NCBI GenBank assembly: GCA_030599055.1
Contig: JAUVOS010000032.1
Location: 1 to 15,174 of the forward strand
Origin: Lutibacter sp.
Lineage (GTDB): Bacteria > Bacteroidota > Bacteroidia > Flavobacteriales > Flavobacteriaceae
Length of the DNA: 15,174 bases
Direction of reading: 5' to 3'
How positions within the stretch are numbered: the first letter of the stretch is position 1; each line of letters starts with the position of its first letter. Made by a program: the position numbers and the translations under genes. Positions 1-7,890 of the stretch are shown here, piece after piece. Under the pieces are notes generated by a model. That model was given only the letters and a program-made list of their open reading frames with translations, did no database searches and was not told the origin of the DNA.

Positions 1-1406
1 AAACTTTCCTCAAGGTCAGAAAATTCTGCTAAATGCCCTGTAAATTTTAATCTAATATTATCTAAACCACCGTTACGATGTTTTGCAAATATAAATTCTG
101 CTTGTCCACCACAAGGCGTCCTTTCTTCATCATCCCAATCTACTAAACCATAATATTCCGGTCTATAAATAAAAGACACGATATCAGCATCTTGTTCGAT
201 GGCACCTGACTCACGTAAATCAGAAAGCAAGGGTCGTTTTAGACCTCCACGGGTTTCAACGGCACGAGATAACTGAGATAAAGTAATCACGGGTACACTA
301 AGTTCTTTTGCCAAGGCTTTTAAATTACGTGATATGGTTGAAATTTCTTGTTCTCTATTACCAGATTTGTTATTAACTGCCGCTGTCATTAATTGCAAAT
401 AGTCAATGATGATAACTTTTACGCCGTGCTGTGATACTAATCGTCGTGCTTTGGCACGTAAATCAAAGATGGATAATGAGGGTGTGTCATCGATAAATAT
501 AGGTGCTTTCGTTAAGTTTTTTATTTTAACATTTAATTGCTCCCATTCGTGCGGAAGTAAATCTCCTTTTCGTAATTTTTCAGAAGTTAAACCGGTCTCA
601 CTGGATATCATTCTTGTTATTAACTGTACAGATGACATCTCCAAAGAAAAAATAGCCACCGGAATACTAAAATTAATAGCCATATTTTTTGCCATCGACA
701 TTACAAAAGCTGTTTTACCCATACCCGGACGAGCAGCAATAATCACTAAATCAGAATCCTGCCAACCTGCTGTTATTGCATCAATTTTTGTAAAACCGGA
801 AGGCACACCACTCATCCCCTCTTGTTTAGATATCTCCTCAATTTTTTTGATTGCTTGTGAAACAAGCGTTTGTGCATCTTCTGAAGCTTTCTTTAAATTT
901 CCTTGCGATATTTCAAATAACTTTGCTTCGGCACCGTCCAAAACATCAAAAACATCAGCTGTTTCATCATAAGATTCTTCAATTATTTCGCTCGAAATAC
1001 CAATCAAACTACGTTTAATATATTTTTCTAAAATAATTCTTGCATGGTATTCCACATGGGCAGATGACGCAACTTTTTGGGTTAAATTTATTAAATAATA
1101 ATCTCCTCCTATAGCATCTAAAGTACCATCTTTACGCATTTGGTCGGAGACTGTTAATAAATCTGTAGGTTGTGATGCTTGAAATAATTGAAACAAAGCA
1201 TTGTAAATTAAGGTATGCTGTTCTTTGTAAAAAACATCGGCATGCAAAATATCTATCACCGTATCAATTGCCTCTTTATCAATCATCATGGCACCCAAAA
1301 CAGCCTCTTCTAAATCAATGGCTTGAGGTGGTAATTTTCCTTTTTCTAATGAAACAATAGTTCCTTTTTTCTTGATATTTCTATTTTCAGATTGAATTTT
1401 CTCCAT
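1..1406 (-). CDS. dnaB: Replicative DNA helicase DnaB (C-terminus cut by window edge)
   Basis: This is the hexameric helicase that unwinds DNA ahead of the replisome. Reading from the ATG at 1406-1404, 468 codons stay open to the left edge without a stop, so only about 40-50 C-terminal residues should be missing from a family that is usually a little over 500 long. The N-terminal primase-interacting domain (PPQAIDLEEAVLGAMMID, about residues 26-43) is followed by a linker and the RecA-like motor. The motor has Walker A ARPGMGKTA (225-233), FSLEMS (253-258), Walker B VIIIDYLQLM (331-340), LSQLSR (376-381), LLSDLRESGAIEQDAD (393-408) and FAKHRNG (440-446). I chose this ATG because the protein aligns from there with flavobacterial DnaB as I remember it. 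It is divergent from the DUF3810 gene. I see no intein or frameshift. Confidence 0.97.
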   Translation of the reverse strand, partial: MEKIQSENRNIKKKGTIVSLEKGKLPPQAIDLEEAVLGAMMIDKEAIDTVIDILHADVFYKEQHTLIYNALFQLFQASQPTDLLTVSDQMRKDGTLDAIGGDYYLINLTQKVASSAHVEYHARIILEKYIKRSLIGISSEIIEESYDETADVFDVLDGAEAKLFEISQGNLKKASEDAQTLVSQAIKKIEEISKQEGMSGVPSGFTKIDAITAGWQDSDLVIIAARPGMGKTAFVMSMAKNMAINFSIPVAIFSLEMSSVQLITRMISSETGLTSEKLRKGDLLPHEWEQLNVKIKNLTKAPIFIDDTPSLSIFDLRAKARRLVSQHGVKVIIIDYLQLMTAAVNNKSGNREQEISTISRNLKALAKELSVPVITLSQLSRAVETRGGLKRPLLSDLRESGAIEQDADIVSFIYRPEYYGLVDWDDEERTPCGGQAEFIFAKHRNGGLDNIRLKFTGHLAEFSDLEES

Positions 1407-1410
1407 TGGG

Positions 1411-1418
1411 CAAATGTA
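1411..1418 (-). promoter_or_regulatory. Bacteroidota -7 promoter element for dnaB
   Basis: On the minus strand this reads TACATTTG, an exact match to the Bacteroidota -7 consensus TAnnTTTG. It lies only four bases before the dnaB ATG, so the transcript would be leaderless or nearly so. No clear -33 TTTG is visible at the usual spacing, which limits confidence. Confidence 0.5.
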
Positions 1419-1655
1419 CTATTTCGTTTTCAGTTTCGATATTATTCCCTCTCATTTAATTTTAAACAACTTGTTTAAAAGACTGTTCATAAAAACTCAA
1501 AATTGTTAATAGTACTTTTTAAGCTTTATTATTAAGTTAAACAAAAAACGCTAAGGCTTTGATTTCATGTTTTTTACTTATAAATATACCCTAATTATTA
1601 TTATTTAATAATGGAACCATATTAGGATTGGTCTATCAAAAATCAGATTTTTTCG

Positions 1656-1662
1656 TACTTTG
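1656..1662 (+). promoter_or_regulatory. Possible -7 promoter element upstream of the DUF3810 gene
   Basis: TACTTTG resembles the flavobacterial -7 element TAnnTTTG with one base deleted. It overlaps the upstream TTG codon at 1660. If it is a real promoter element, translation cannot begin at that TTG, which supports the GTG at 1684. The nearest TTG that could act as a -33 box (1628-1630) is about 25 bases away, longer than ideal. Confidence 0.35.
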
Positions 1663-1683
1663 CAAATTATAATTTTACAAAGG

Positions 1684-2748
1684 GTGAAGGACTATATCAC
1701 AAACAAAATTCTCAGTGCTTTTTTAATCTTACAAATAGTATTTGTAGGATTTATATCTCAAAAATCAGAATGGGTTGAAAAATACTATTCTAATGGTATT
1801 TACCCTGTAATTTCAAGATTCTTAAGAAAGCTTTTAGGATGGATTCCTATTTCAATTGGAGATATTTTATACCTTTTATTAATCTTTATTATAGTCCGTT
1901 GGATTTGGTTGCTTATACTAACACATATATCTCCTTTTAGAGAGCACTTATACCGTATGGGCGCTTTTTTATCAATTGTTTTTTTTGCATTTCATATGTT
2001 ATGGGGCTTTAATTATTACCGTTTGCCTCTTTATGAACGCATGGGAATAAGTAATTTAGAATACACACAAGAAGCCTTAATTGCAACGAGCCAACAACAT
2101 ATAAACAAACTAAATGGAATCCATCAATTAATTGTTCAAAATGATTCAGTCGCTGTAGAAATACCTTATAAAAGGAGGAAAATTTATAAAATGGCGAGTG
2201 TAGAATATAAAGATCTGACTATTGATAGTCTAGATTTCCACTTTAAAAGAAAATCTATAAAAAATTCGCTATTGAGCACTATTTTAAGTTATATGGGATT
2301 TTCGGGCTATTTAAACCCATTTACAGGTGAATCTCAGGTAAATAAAAAAATTCCTAAATCGATATTTCCATATACAACTTGTCATGAAATGGCGCATCAA
2401 TTAGGATATGCATCAGAAGATGAAGCAAACTATATTGGTTATTTGGCCTGTACAAATAGCGAAGATATATATTTTCGTTATTCAGGTGAGCTTTTAGCCG
2501 TGCGTTACTTGTTATTTAACATTGCGCAATACGATAAAGATCTATACAAAGAGAACTATAAGAAACTACATGTTGGTGTGCGTAAAAACATACAAAGGAA
2601 TCATGATTTTTGGGATAGTTATCACAATCCGTTAGAACCCTTTTTTAAACGCTTTTATGATATCTATTTAAAAGCAAATCGTCAAAAAACAGGTATTCAA
2701 AGTTATAATGAAATGGTGGGTTATTTGGTAAATAAAAAGGATAACTGA
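1684..2748 (+). CDS. DUF3810 family membrane protein with HEMAH metallopeptidase-like motif
   Basis: This 354-residue protein matches the DUF3810 family, which is common in Bacteroidota and has no established role. Three hydrophobic segments at about residues 7-25, 59-79 and 92-110 anchor it in the inner membrane. A soluble domain of about 240 residues follows. It contains HEMAH (234-238), a zincin-type HExxH motif, then the acidic stretch ASEDEANYIG (243-252), where E245 or E247 could be a third metal ligand. Protease activity is inferred from the motif only. The frame is open further upstream to a TTG at 1660, but that codon overlaps a promoter-like element. The GTG at 1684 gives the N-terminus typical of the family, with AAAGG directly before it. 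The stop codon overlaps the methyltransferase ATG by one base, which suggests translational coupling. Confidence 0.85.
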   Translation: MKDYITNKILSAFLILQIVFVGFISQKSEWVEKYYSNGIYPVISRFLRKLLGWIPISIGDILYLLLIFIIVRWIWLLILTHISPFREHLYRMGAFLSIVFFAFHMLWGFNYYRLPLYERMGISNLEYTQEALIATSQQHINKLNGIHQLIVQNDSVAVEIPYKRRKIYKMASVEYKDLTIDSLDFHFKRKSIKNSLLSTILSYMGFSGYLNPFTGESQVNKKIPKSIFPYTTCHEMAHQLGYASEDEANYIGYLACTNSEDIYFRYSGELLAVRYLLFNIAQYDKDLYKENYKKLHVGVRKNIQRNHDFWDSYHNPLEPFFKRFYDIYLKANRQKTGIQSYNEMVGYLVNKKDN

Positions 2749-3554
2749 TGTATAAAAAAATATCAAGTCCACTAAATTCGCTAGTCAAACAATTACTAAA
2801 GTTGCAAGACAAAGCACGTGAACGAAAGAAAACTGGACTTTTTGTTATTGAAGGTTTGCGTGAATTGAGTCTAGCCATTGCAGGTGGCTATCAAGTTGAA
2901 ACGGTTTTATTTGTTCCTGAAATTATAGACTCAGGTCAAGTTTTAAAAATTGCTCATACAGCATCGATAAGGATAATTGAAATTACTCAGGAAGTTTATC
3001 AAAAATTGGCCTATCGAAATAGTACAGAAGGTATTATTGGTGTTGTCAAAACAAAAAATCATTATTTAAAACAATTAAAAATTAGTGGTAAAGCCCCTTT
3101 AGTTTTAGTTGCAGAAGCTCCTGAAAAACCGGGAAACATTGGCGCTCTCTTACGAACAGCAGATGCTGCAGGTGTAGATGCTGTATTTATTGCTAATCCC
3201 AAAACAGATTTATATAACCCTAATATTATACGTTCAAGTGTAGGCTGTGTATTTACAAACCAAATTGCAATGGGCAGTAGCACAGAAATACTTTCCTATT
3301 TAAAAGAAAAAAATATTGCCATTTTTTGTGCAGTTTTAAAAGAGGGTGCAAAAGTATATCACACACAAGATTTCACAAAAGCAACAGCAATTGTAGTGGG
3401 AACAGAAGCGACGGGTTTATCAGATGAATGGTTTCAAAATGATACACAAAGTATAATCATCCCCATGCGCGGAAAAATTGATTCAATGAATGTATCAGTA
3501 GCTTCTGGAATTCTTATTTTCGAAGCAATTAGGCAAAGAAATACAATGAATTAG
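2748..3554 (+). CDS. TrmH/SpoU-family RNA 2'-O-methyltransferase
   Basis: This 268-residue protein is a SPOUT-class methyltransferase that moves a methyl group from S-adenosylmethionine to a ribose 2'-OH in rRNA or tRNA. An N-terminal substrate-binding domain (about 1-100, with FVIEGLRELSLA at 32-43) resembles the L30e-like domain of RlmB-type enzymes. The C-terminal trefoil-knot domain carries all three signature motifs: EKPGNIGALLRTA (126-138) with the conserved Asn and Arg, VVGTEATGLS (216-225), and IIPMRGKIDSMNVSVAS (237-253). In the third motif SMN replaces the commoner SLN, a mild change. The ATG overlaps the last base of the DUF3810 stop, so the two genes are probably co-expressed. The family is certain. 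The substrate is not, and RlmB-like 23S rRNA methylation is only one possibility. Confidence 0.93.
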   Translation: MYKKISSPLNSLVKQLLKLQDKARERKKTGLFVIEGLRELSLAIAGGYQVETVLFVPEIIDSGQVLKIAHTASIRIIEITQEVYQKLAYRNSTEGIIGVVKTKNHYLKQLKISGKAPLVLVAEAPEKPGNIGALLRTADAAGVDAVFIANPKTDLYNPNIIRSSVGCVFTNQIAMGSSTEILSYLKEKNIAIFCAVLKEGAKVYHTQDFTKATAIVVGTEATGLSDEWFQNDTQSIIIPMRGKIDSMNVSVASGILIFEAIRQRNTMN

Positions 3555-3642
3555 ATACGCAAAAAGCACACATCTACACTTATTAACAATAAAATGTCCA
3601 AAACTTTTTTTAGAATTAAGTAGTACACGTTTATAAAAAATG

Positions 3643-3650
3643 TAATTTTG
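3643..3650 (+). promoter_or_regulatory. Bacteroidota -7 promoter element for the pyrR-pyrB cluster
   Basis: TAATTTTG matches TAnnTTTG exactly and sits 23 bases before the pyrR ATG, giving a short leader of roughly 17-19 bases. An AT-rich stretch upstream offers no clean -33 TTTG. The 119-base gap between the methyltransferase and pyrR also supports a separate promoter here. I see no hairpin terminator in that gap. Confidence 0.55.
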
Positions 3651-3673
3651 TTTCCCAAAGAAGTTTAAACTCT

Positions 3674-4219
3674 ATGAGTACTAAAGTTTTATTGGATTCT
3701 AAGGAAATTGACATCATTTTGCATCGTTTATCCTGCCAACTAGTCGAAAATCATGGCGATTTTTCTGACACTGTTTTAATCGGTATTCAACCACGAGGTA
3801 TAGCTGTATTAAAACGTTTACAAACTATTTTGACAACCGAAAAAGGGATTACAAATTTGGCTACGGGTCAATTAGATATTACTTTTTACAGAGATGACTT
3901 TAGACGAAGAGATGAACCACTGCAAGCAAACACAACCTCAATTGATTTTATCTTAGAAAACAAAAGAGTTGTATTAATCGATGATGTACTTTTTACGGGT
4001 AGAAGTATTAGAGCAGCACTCACTGCGATTGAATCGTATGGACGACCTTCTGATATTGAATTACTAGTATTAATAGATCGACGTTTTAGCAGAAACCTAC
4101 CCATTCAACCGACTTATCTAGGAAAACAAGTAGATGCTGTTAACAACGAAAAAGTTTTGGTCAAATGGCATGAAGATAAATCAAAAAATGCCATACATCT
4201 TATTCAAAAAAACAACTAA
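3674..4219 (+). CDS. pyrR: PyrR: pyrimidine regulator / uracil phosphoribosyltransferase
   Basis: This is a 181-residue type I phosphoribosyltransferase, the same length as Bacillus subtilis PyrR. The PRPP-binding loop VVLIDDVLFTGRS (99-111) has the two Asp residues and the TGR of active family members, and LDITFYRDD (67-75) is characteristic of PyrR. The protein should convert uracil and PRPP to UMP. In Firmicutes it also binds pyr-operon leader RNA to cause attenuation. It lies two bases upstream of pyrB, as expected for a pyrimidine operon. The leader is too short and the intergenic gap too small for a Bacillus-type attenuator here, so its regulatory role in this organism is uncertain. The ATG at 3674 is preceded by an A-rich stretch rather than a clear ribosome-binding site. 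Confidence 0.95.
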   Translation: MSTKVLLDSKEIDIILHRLSCQLVENHGDFSDTVLIGIQPRGIAVLKRLQTILTTEKGITNLATGQLDITFYRDDFRRRDEPLQANTTSIDFILENKRVVLIDDVLFTGRSIRAALTAIESYGRPSDIELLVLIDRRFSRNLPIQPTYLGKQVDAVNNEKVLVKWHEDKSKNAIHLIQKNN

Positions 4220-4221
4220 AA

Positions 4222-5154
4222 ATGAAGCAACTAAGTGTTCCCCATCTACTAGGTATTAAAAATTTAAAAAGGGAAGATCTAGAATTAATATATGAAACTG
4301 CTGATCATTTCAAAGAAGTTATAAATCGACCCATTAAAAAAGTCCCATCTTTACGCGATATAACCATCGCCAACTTATTTTTTGAAAACAGCACTCGTAC
4401 AAAATTATCTTTTGAACTAGCAGAAAAACGACTTTCTGCTGATGTAATTAATTTTTCTGCAAGTCAGTCATCTGTAAAAAAAGGAGAGACGCTTATTGAT
4501 ACGGTCAACAATATATTGGCTATGAAAGTGGACATGGTGGTTATGAGACATCCTAATGTAGGAGCAGCAGAGTTTTTATCACAACATGTTGAAGCTCGTA
4601 TTATAAATGCAGGTGATGGAACACACGAGCACCCTACACAAGCAATTTTAGATACCTACTCAATACGTGAAAAATTAGGAAGTGTTACCGGTAAAAATGT
4701 AGTTATCATTGGTGATGTTTTACATTCAAGAGTTGCTTTATCAAATATTTACGCTTTAAAACTACTCGGAGCAAAAGTAAAGGTTTGTGGACCTCCTTCC
4801 CTCATTCCAAAACACATTACTTCATTAGGAATTGAAGTAGAATATAATCTCGAAAAAGCACTACAATGGTGTGATGTTGCAAACATTTTACGTGTACAAC
4901 ACGAACGTATGGATGTTAAATATTTTCCATCTACACGAGAATACACGCAACTATATGGGGTAAATATGCATCTATTAAGTAAACTTGGCAAGGAAATTGT
5001 TGTAATGCATCCAGGACCTATCAATCGCGGTGTTGAAATCACAAGTGACGTTGCAGATTCTGGGCATTCAATTATTTTAAATCAAGTTGAAAATGGAGTT
5101 GCCACCAGAATGGCAGTAGTATATTTATTAGCCCAACAAATAAAACGAGAATAG
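4222..5154 (+). CDS. pyrB: Aspartate carbamoyltransferase catalytic chain
   Basis: PyrB joins carbamoyl phosphate and L-aspartate to give N-carbamoylaspartate, the committed step of UMP synthesis, in the cytoplasm. At 310 residues it has the normal length. Visible motifs are the carbamoyl-phosphate loop STRTKLSFE (57-65), the mobile lysine loop SSVKKGET (83-90), NAGDGTHEHPTQAILD (129-144), the aspartate-binding RVQ (224-226) and HPGPINRG (263-270). STRTK replaces the more usual STRTR, and all other key positions are normal. It starts two bases after the pyrR stop and is followed two bases later by a small STAS-like gene. No pyrI regulatory chain lies next to it, so the enzyme is probably an unregulated trimer or is controlled by expression alone. 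Confidence 0.97.
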   Translation: MKQLSVPHLLGIKNLKREDLELIYETADHFKEVINRPIKKVPSLRDITIANLFFENSTRTKLSFELAEKRLSADVINFSASQSSVKKGETLIDTVNNILAMKVDMVVMRHPNVGAAEFLSQHVEARIINAGDGTHEHPTQAILDTYSIREKLGSVTGKNVVIIGDVLHSRVALSNIYALKLLGAKVKVCGPPSLIPKHITSLGIEVEYNLEKALQWCDVANILRVQHERMDVKYFPSTREYTQLYGVNMHLLSKLGKEIVVMHPGPINRGVEITSDVADSGHSIILNQVENGVATRMAVVYLLAQQIKRE

Positions 5155-5156
5155 CC

Positions 5157-5492
5157 ATGTTTGAAATTATGAATAAAGAAAAAAATATCATTGTCGGACC
5201 CAAACAAGAAAGTATTAAAGATTTTTATGCACAGTTTAAGAATGATTATCCAGGGCTTTTGCGTAAAAATGTTATCGTTGATTTGAGTGAAATACTCATA
5301 GGAAAAGTTACAGAAATATTAGTATTTCTAAGCACTGCAAAAGCTCATATCGCAAAAGGGACAAGTTTTGTTATAATTGCTAATGGTGTTAATATTGACG
5401 AATTACCAGATGAATTGGTTGTTGCACCCACAATGATAGAGGCCTTGGATATAATTGAAATGGATGAAATCGGAAGAGATTTAGGCTTTTAA
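5157..5492 (+). CDS. Small STAS-like protein between pyrB and rnz
   Basis: This 111-residue soluble protein has no signal peptide or membrane segment. The middle part VIVDLSEILIGKVTEIL (about 40-56), a helix and the strand TSFVIIANGV (about 68-77) suggest the alternating beta-alpha fold of STAS or anti-anti-sigma-factor-like domains. The acidic tail IEMDEIGRDLGF resembles small proteins that I recall just upstream of rnz in flavobacteria. No function is established to my knowledge, and there is no obvious catalytic motif. It begins two bases after the pyrB stop, so it is very likely in the same transcript. A second in-frame ATG at 5169 is an alternative start. The gap to rnz is only 40 bases. 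Confidence 0.75.
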   Translation: MFEIMNKEKNIIVGPKQESIKDFYAQFKNDYPGLLRKNVIVDLSEILIGKVTEILVFLSTAKAHIAKGTSFVIIANGVNIDELPDELVVAPTMIEALDIIEMDEIGRDLGF

Positions 5493-5532
5493 TCAACCTA
5501 TTCCTAAGGGTTTAGTATTTATTGTTTATCAA

Positions 5533-6450
5533 ATGAGTTTAAAACTTACTATCTTGGGTTGTCACTCAGCAACTCCTCGCGTTAATGCACATCCAACTGC
5601 TCAAGTTTTACAAATAAAAAACCATCATTTTTTAATTGATTGTGGCGAAGGCACACAAGTTCAAATGCGAAAATATAAAATAAGTTTTGCTAAAATCAAA
5701 CATATTTTTATTTCTCATTTACACGGTGATCATTATTTTGGTTTAATAGGTTTGATATCAACATTTGGACTTTTAAACAGAGAAAAGGAATTACATGTCT
5801 ATGGGCCAAAAGGATTACGGGAAATAATTGAACTTCAAATGAATTTTTCCCAGTCTAGAGTTGGGTATCCAATAGTATTTCACGAACTAAATAGTTTAAA
5901 TAGTGAGCTTATATATGAGGATAAAAAAGTAAAGGTTTATACCATTCCATTAAAGCATAGGATTTACACAAATGGTTTCTTGTTTAAAGAGAAACCCGCG
6001 CTACGAAAACTCAATATAGATGCCGTTGAAAAATTCTCCGAAATTGAAACCTGTGATTACTACAACATAAAAAAAGGGAAAGACTTTATTAATAAAGATG
6101 GGAGTATTATTAAAAACATAGAACTTACATTTCCTCCCCCAAAGACAAAAAGTTATGCCTACTGTAGTGATACCGCATACTATAAAAGAATTATTGATAT
6201 AATTAAAGGAGTTGACATGCTCTATCACGAATCAACTTTTTTATCAGATAGAAAAGAACTAGCAAAAAAAACAGGACATTGTACAGCTTATTCAGCTGGA
6301 AAAATAGCTGCTAAAGCGCACGTTAAAATTTTATTGTTAGGACATTACTCCAATAGATATAGAGATTTATCAGCATTCCAAAAAGAAGCTCAAAAAGCTT
6401 TTCCTCCTTCCATATTAGCAGTTGAGGGTAGAACTTTTGAAGTGGGATAA
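5533..6450 (+). CDS. rnz: Ribonuclease Z (tRNase Z), tRNA 3'-end processing
   Basis: RNase Z is a zinc-dependent endonuclease that removes 3' trailers from tRNA precursors. This 305-residue protein is a complete short-form (ElaC-type) enzyme of the metallo-beta-lactamase fold. The metal-binding motif HLHGDH (62-67) is intact. Further ligands are in PLKHRIYTNGF (H142), YCSDTAYY (D213), YHESTF (H232), TGHCTA (H249) and LLGHYSNRY (H271). The N-terminal LGCHSATPR and LIDCGEGTQVQMRK are typical of the family. The ATG follows the STAS-like gene by 40 bases without a strong promoter or terminator, so it is probably the last gene of the pyr cluster. It converges on the trp operon, and an IS remnant separates the two. 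Confidence 0.97.
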   Translation: MSLKLTILGCHSATPRVNAHPTAQVLQIKNHHFLIDCGEGTQVQMRKYKISFAKIKHIFISHLHGDHYFGLIGLISTFGLLNREKELHVYGPKGLREIIELQMNFSQSRVGYPIVFHELNSLNSELIYEDKKVKVYTIPLKHRIYTNGFLFKEKPALRKLNIDAVEKFSEIETCDYYNIKKGKDFINKDGSIIKNIELTFPPPKTKSYAYCSDTAYYKRIIDIIKGVDMLYHESTFLSDRKELAKKTGHCTAYSAGKIAAKAHVKILLLGHYSNRYRDLSAFQKEAQKAFPPSILAVEGRTFEVG

Positions 6451-6481
6451 AAAAGAATTTTTCAAACAAATGTATTGAGTT

Positions 6482-6870
6482 TTACATTATTTCCTGTCTT
6501 CGCCATATGGGCCACCCAACGTAAAATTCAATATTAAATACTTCCAGAATTTTCTTTTGCTCCTTAGTTCTTGCAAGAACAATTTGTCTTAGTTGTCCTG
6601 ATTCAGGTAAAACAGTATTAATTTCATAAATTGATTTTAATATATCTAGAGCTTTTTCAGGACTTAATCCAGTTTGTTTTTCTTTTAGCTGTCTTTCCAG
6701 TTCTTTGTAGAGTTTATAACTACTAAATGAGATTATTAAATGTGCTTTTATTCTATCTGCTTTATAATGATAGATTGGACGAACTTTTAAATCTATTTTT
6801 GATATTATAAAAGCTTTCTCTATTTGCCATAGTTGCCTGTATTGTTCTATTATTTTTACTGGAAAAATAT
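6482..6870 (-). pseudogene. 3' remnant of an IS1634-type (DDE) transposase
   Basis: The minus strand stays open from about 6892 down to a TAA at 6484-6482, with no plausible start codon. It encodes roughly 130 residues that read like the C-terminal end of IS1634/IS4-like transposases. Recognisable stretches are YRQLWQIEKAF, which holds the region of the last acidic residue of the DDE triad, then DLKVRPIYHYKADRIKAH and YKLYKELERQL. The two earlier catalytic acids and the whole N-terminal part are absent. The frame runs into the end of the DAHP synthase gene, which is read in another frame. Homology probably stops near 6860, where the two sequences were joined. I see no terminal inverted repeat or target duplication. 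The family assignment is from memory of the motif, so IS4-like is also possible. Confidence 0.75.
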
Positions 6871-7890
6871 TTAAAACTGAATCAATTTCTCCCTAAATGC
6901 TACGGTATTTCTAACATTCTGATAGTATTTATTCGCTTCTAAATGGCTTAAGGTTTGCGCGCCATCAGAAAAGGCTATTTGAGGTATTTCGTGAACTTCA
7001 GTAATTACTGCATCGCCACCAGCAATAATCCCTGCTAGAGATATGGGTTCTACAAACTCTCGAATACCAACTCCATGCGAGGCATCAATAATAACCGGCA
7101 AATGACTTTTTTTCTTTAAAACAGGAATACTATTAATATCAAAAGTGTTTCTATAGGAATTTTCATAGGTTCGAATTCCTCTTTCACAGAGCATGATATC
7201 TTCATTTCCATTTGAAAAGATATATTCTGCGCTTGCCAACAGCTCATCTAAAGTTCCTGATAAACCCCGCTTTAACATAATTGGCTTGTCTTGTTTTCCT
7301 AATGCATCAAGAAGATTGAAGTTTTGAGAATTTCTTGCTCCTACTTGAAAAATATCAATATACTCATACATAGATTCTATTTGGCTAGTCATCATTACCT
7401 CTGTAATAATTTTTATTCCATTTGCATGACAATGCTTATAAAAAAGTTTTAGTCCTTCAATTCCTAGACCTCTAAACGCATAAGGAGAACTACGAGGTTT
7501 ATAGACGCCACCGCGCATTATTTTAATGTTATTTTCTAACAAGTGTTGAACGGTTTTTTCGATTTGATCCTCAGATTCTATAGAGCAAGGACCTGCCATA
7601 ATTTGAAAATTACCGCCACCAATCTTTACCGAATCGCCCAAATCGATGATGGTGTCTTGCGTTTTCCACTTTTTAGATACGAGTTTTGCTGCAGCAGTAA
7701 CTCGATGAATATCTTTGATGCCCTCTAAAGAGCCGATACTTCTAATATCAAATTGTTTACTGCCGACTCCTATTATATAATTGTCGTATTTAGTTGTAAC
7801 GATATTTGATTTATATCCAACATCTTGTAACTTTTGTAATATTAAGTTCTTTGCTTCTTTCTTTATATTTTTATCTAGTTTTATTATCAT
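6871..7890 (-). CDS. aroF: 3-deoxy-7-phosphoheptulonate (DAHP) synthase, type I-beta, in the trp operon
   Basis: DAHP synthase condenses phosphoenolpyruvate and erythrose 4-phosphate in the first step of the shikimate pathway. This 339-residue protein resembles the I-beta class typified by the Thermotoga enzyme. About 70 N-terminal residues form the ferredoxin-like regulatory domain, and a TIM barrel follows. Motifs are AGPCSIES (99-106), KPRSSPYAFRGLG (131-143), QVGARNSQN (182-190), the active-site KRG (207-209), DASHGVG (269-275), TEVH (297-300) and D309 for metal binding. No chorismate mutase domain is fused. The ATG overlaps the trpA stop by four bases, so it is the last gene of the trp operon. 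The symbol aroF is approximate because naming of these isozymes varies. The extra N-terminal domain suggests allosteric control, with an unknown effector. Confidence 0.92.
   Translation of the reverse strand: MIIKLDKNIKKEAKNLILQKLQDVGYKSNIVTTKYDNYIIGVGSKQFDIRSIGSLEGIKDIHRVTAAAKLVSKKWKTQDTIIDLGDSVKIGGGNFQIMAGPCSIESEDQIEKTVQHLLENNIKIMRGGVYKPRSSPYAFRGLGIEGLKLFYKHCHANGIKIITEVMMTSQIESMYEYIDIFQVGARNSQNFNLLDALGKQDKPIMLKRGLSGTLDELLASAEYIFSNGNEDIMLCERGIRTYENSYRNTFDINSIPVLKKKSHLPVIIDASHGVGIREFVEPISLAGIIAGGDAVITEVHEIPQIAFSDGAQTLSHLEANKYYQNVRNTVAFREKLIQF

Larger units (their letters stand above)
1407..1683. other. Divergent intergenic region dnaB / DUF3810
   Basis: This is about 277 bases of very AT-rich DNA between two divergent genes, with no ORF I can support. 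It holds the dnaB -7 element at its left end and a TACTTTG element at 1656-1662 at its right end. In between is one perfect dyad, TTTTAAAC-AACTT-GTTTAAAA at 1460-1480. The dyad could be an operator or just AT-rich sequence, and nothing in the DNA decides between them. I see no tRNA, riboswitch or terminator here. Confidence 0.6.

Noticed and set aside
406..1360. Plus-strand ORFs of 188 and 62 codons
   Set aside because: They lie antisense to dnaB, whose motifs are unmistakable on the other strand, and the plus-strand translations have no family signature.
1660..1683. TTG at 1660 as start of the DUF3810 gene
   Set aside because: It overlaps the TACTTTG promoter-like element and adds eight residues not expected at the family N-terminus. 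The GTG at 1684 is preferred.
6467..6474. TACATTTG on the minus strand just after rnz
   Set aside because: It matches the -7 consensus, but it would drive antisense transcription into rnz and no gene follows it. Chance matches are common in AT-rich DNA.
6567..6580. Perfect 14-base palindrome GTTCTTGCAAGAAC
   Set aside because: It lies in the coding remnant of the IS1634-type transposase, has no T-run and has no promoter nearby. It is probably incidental.
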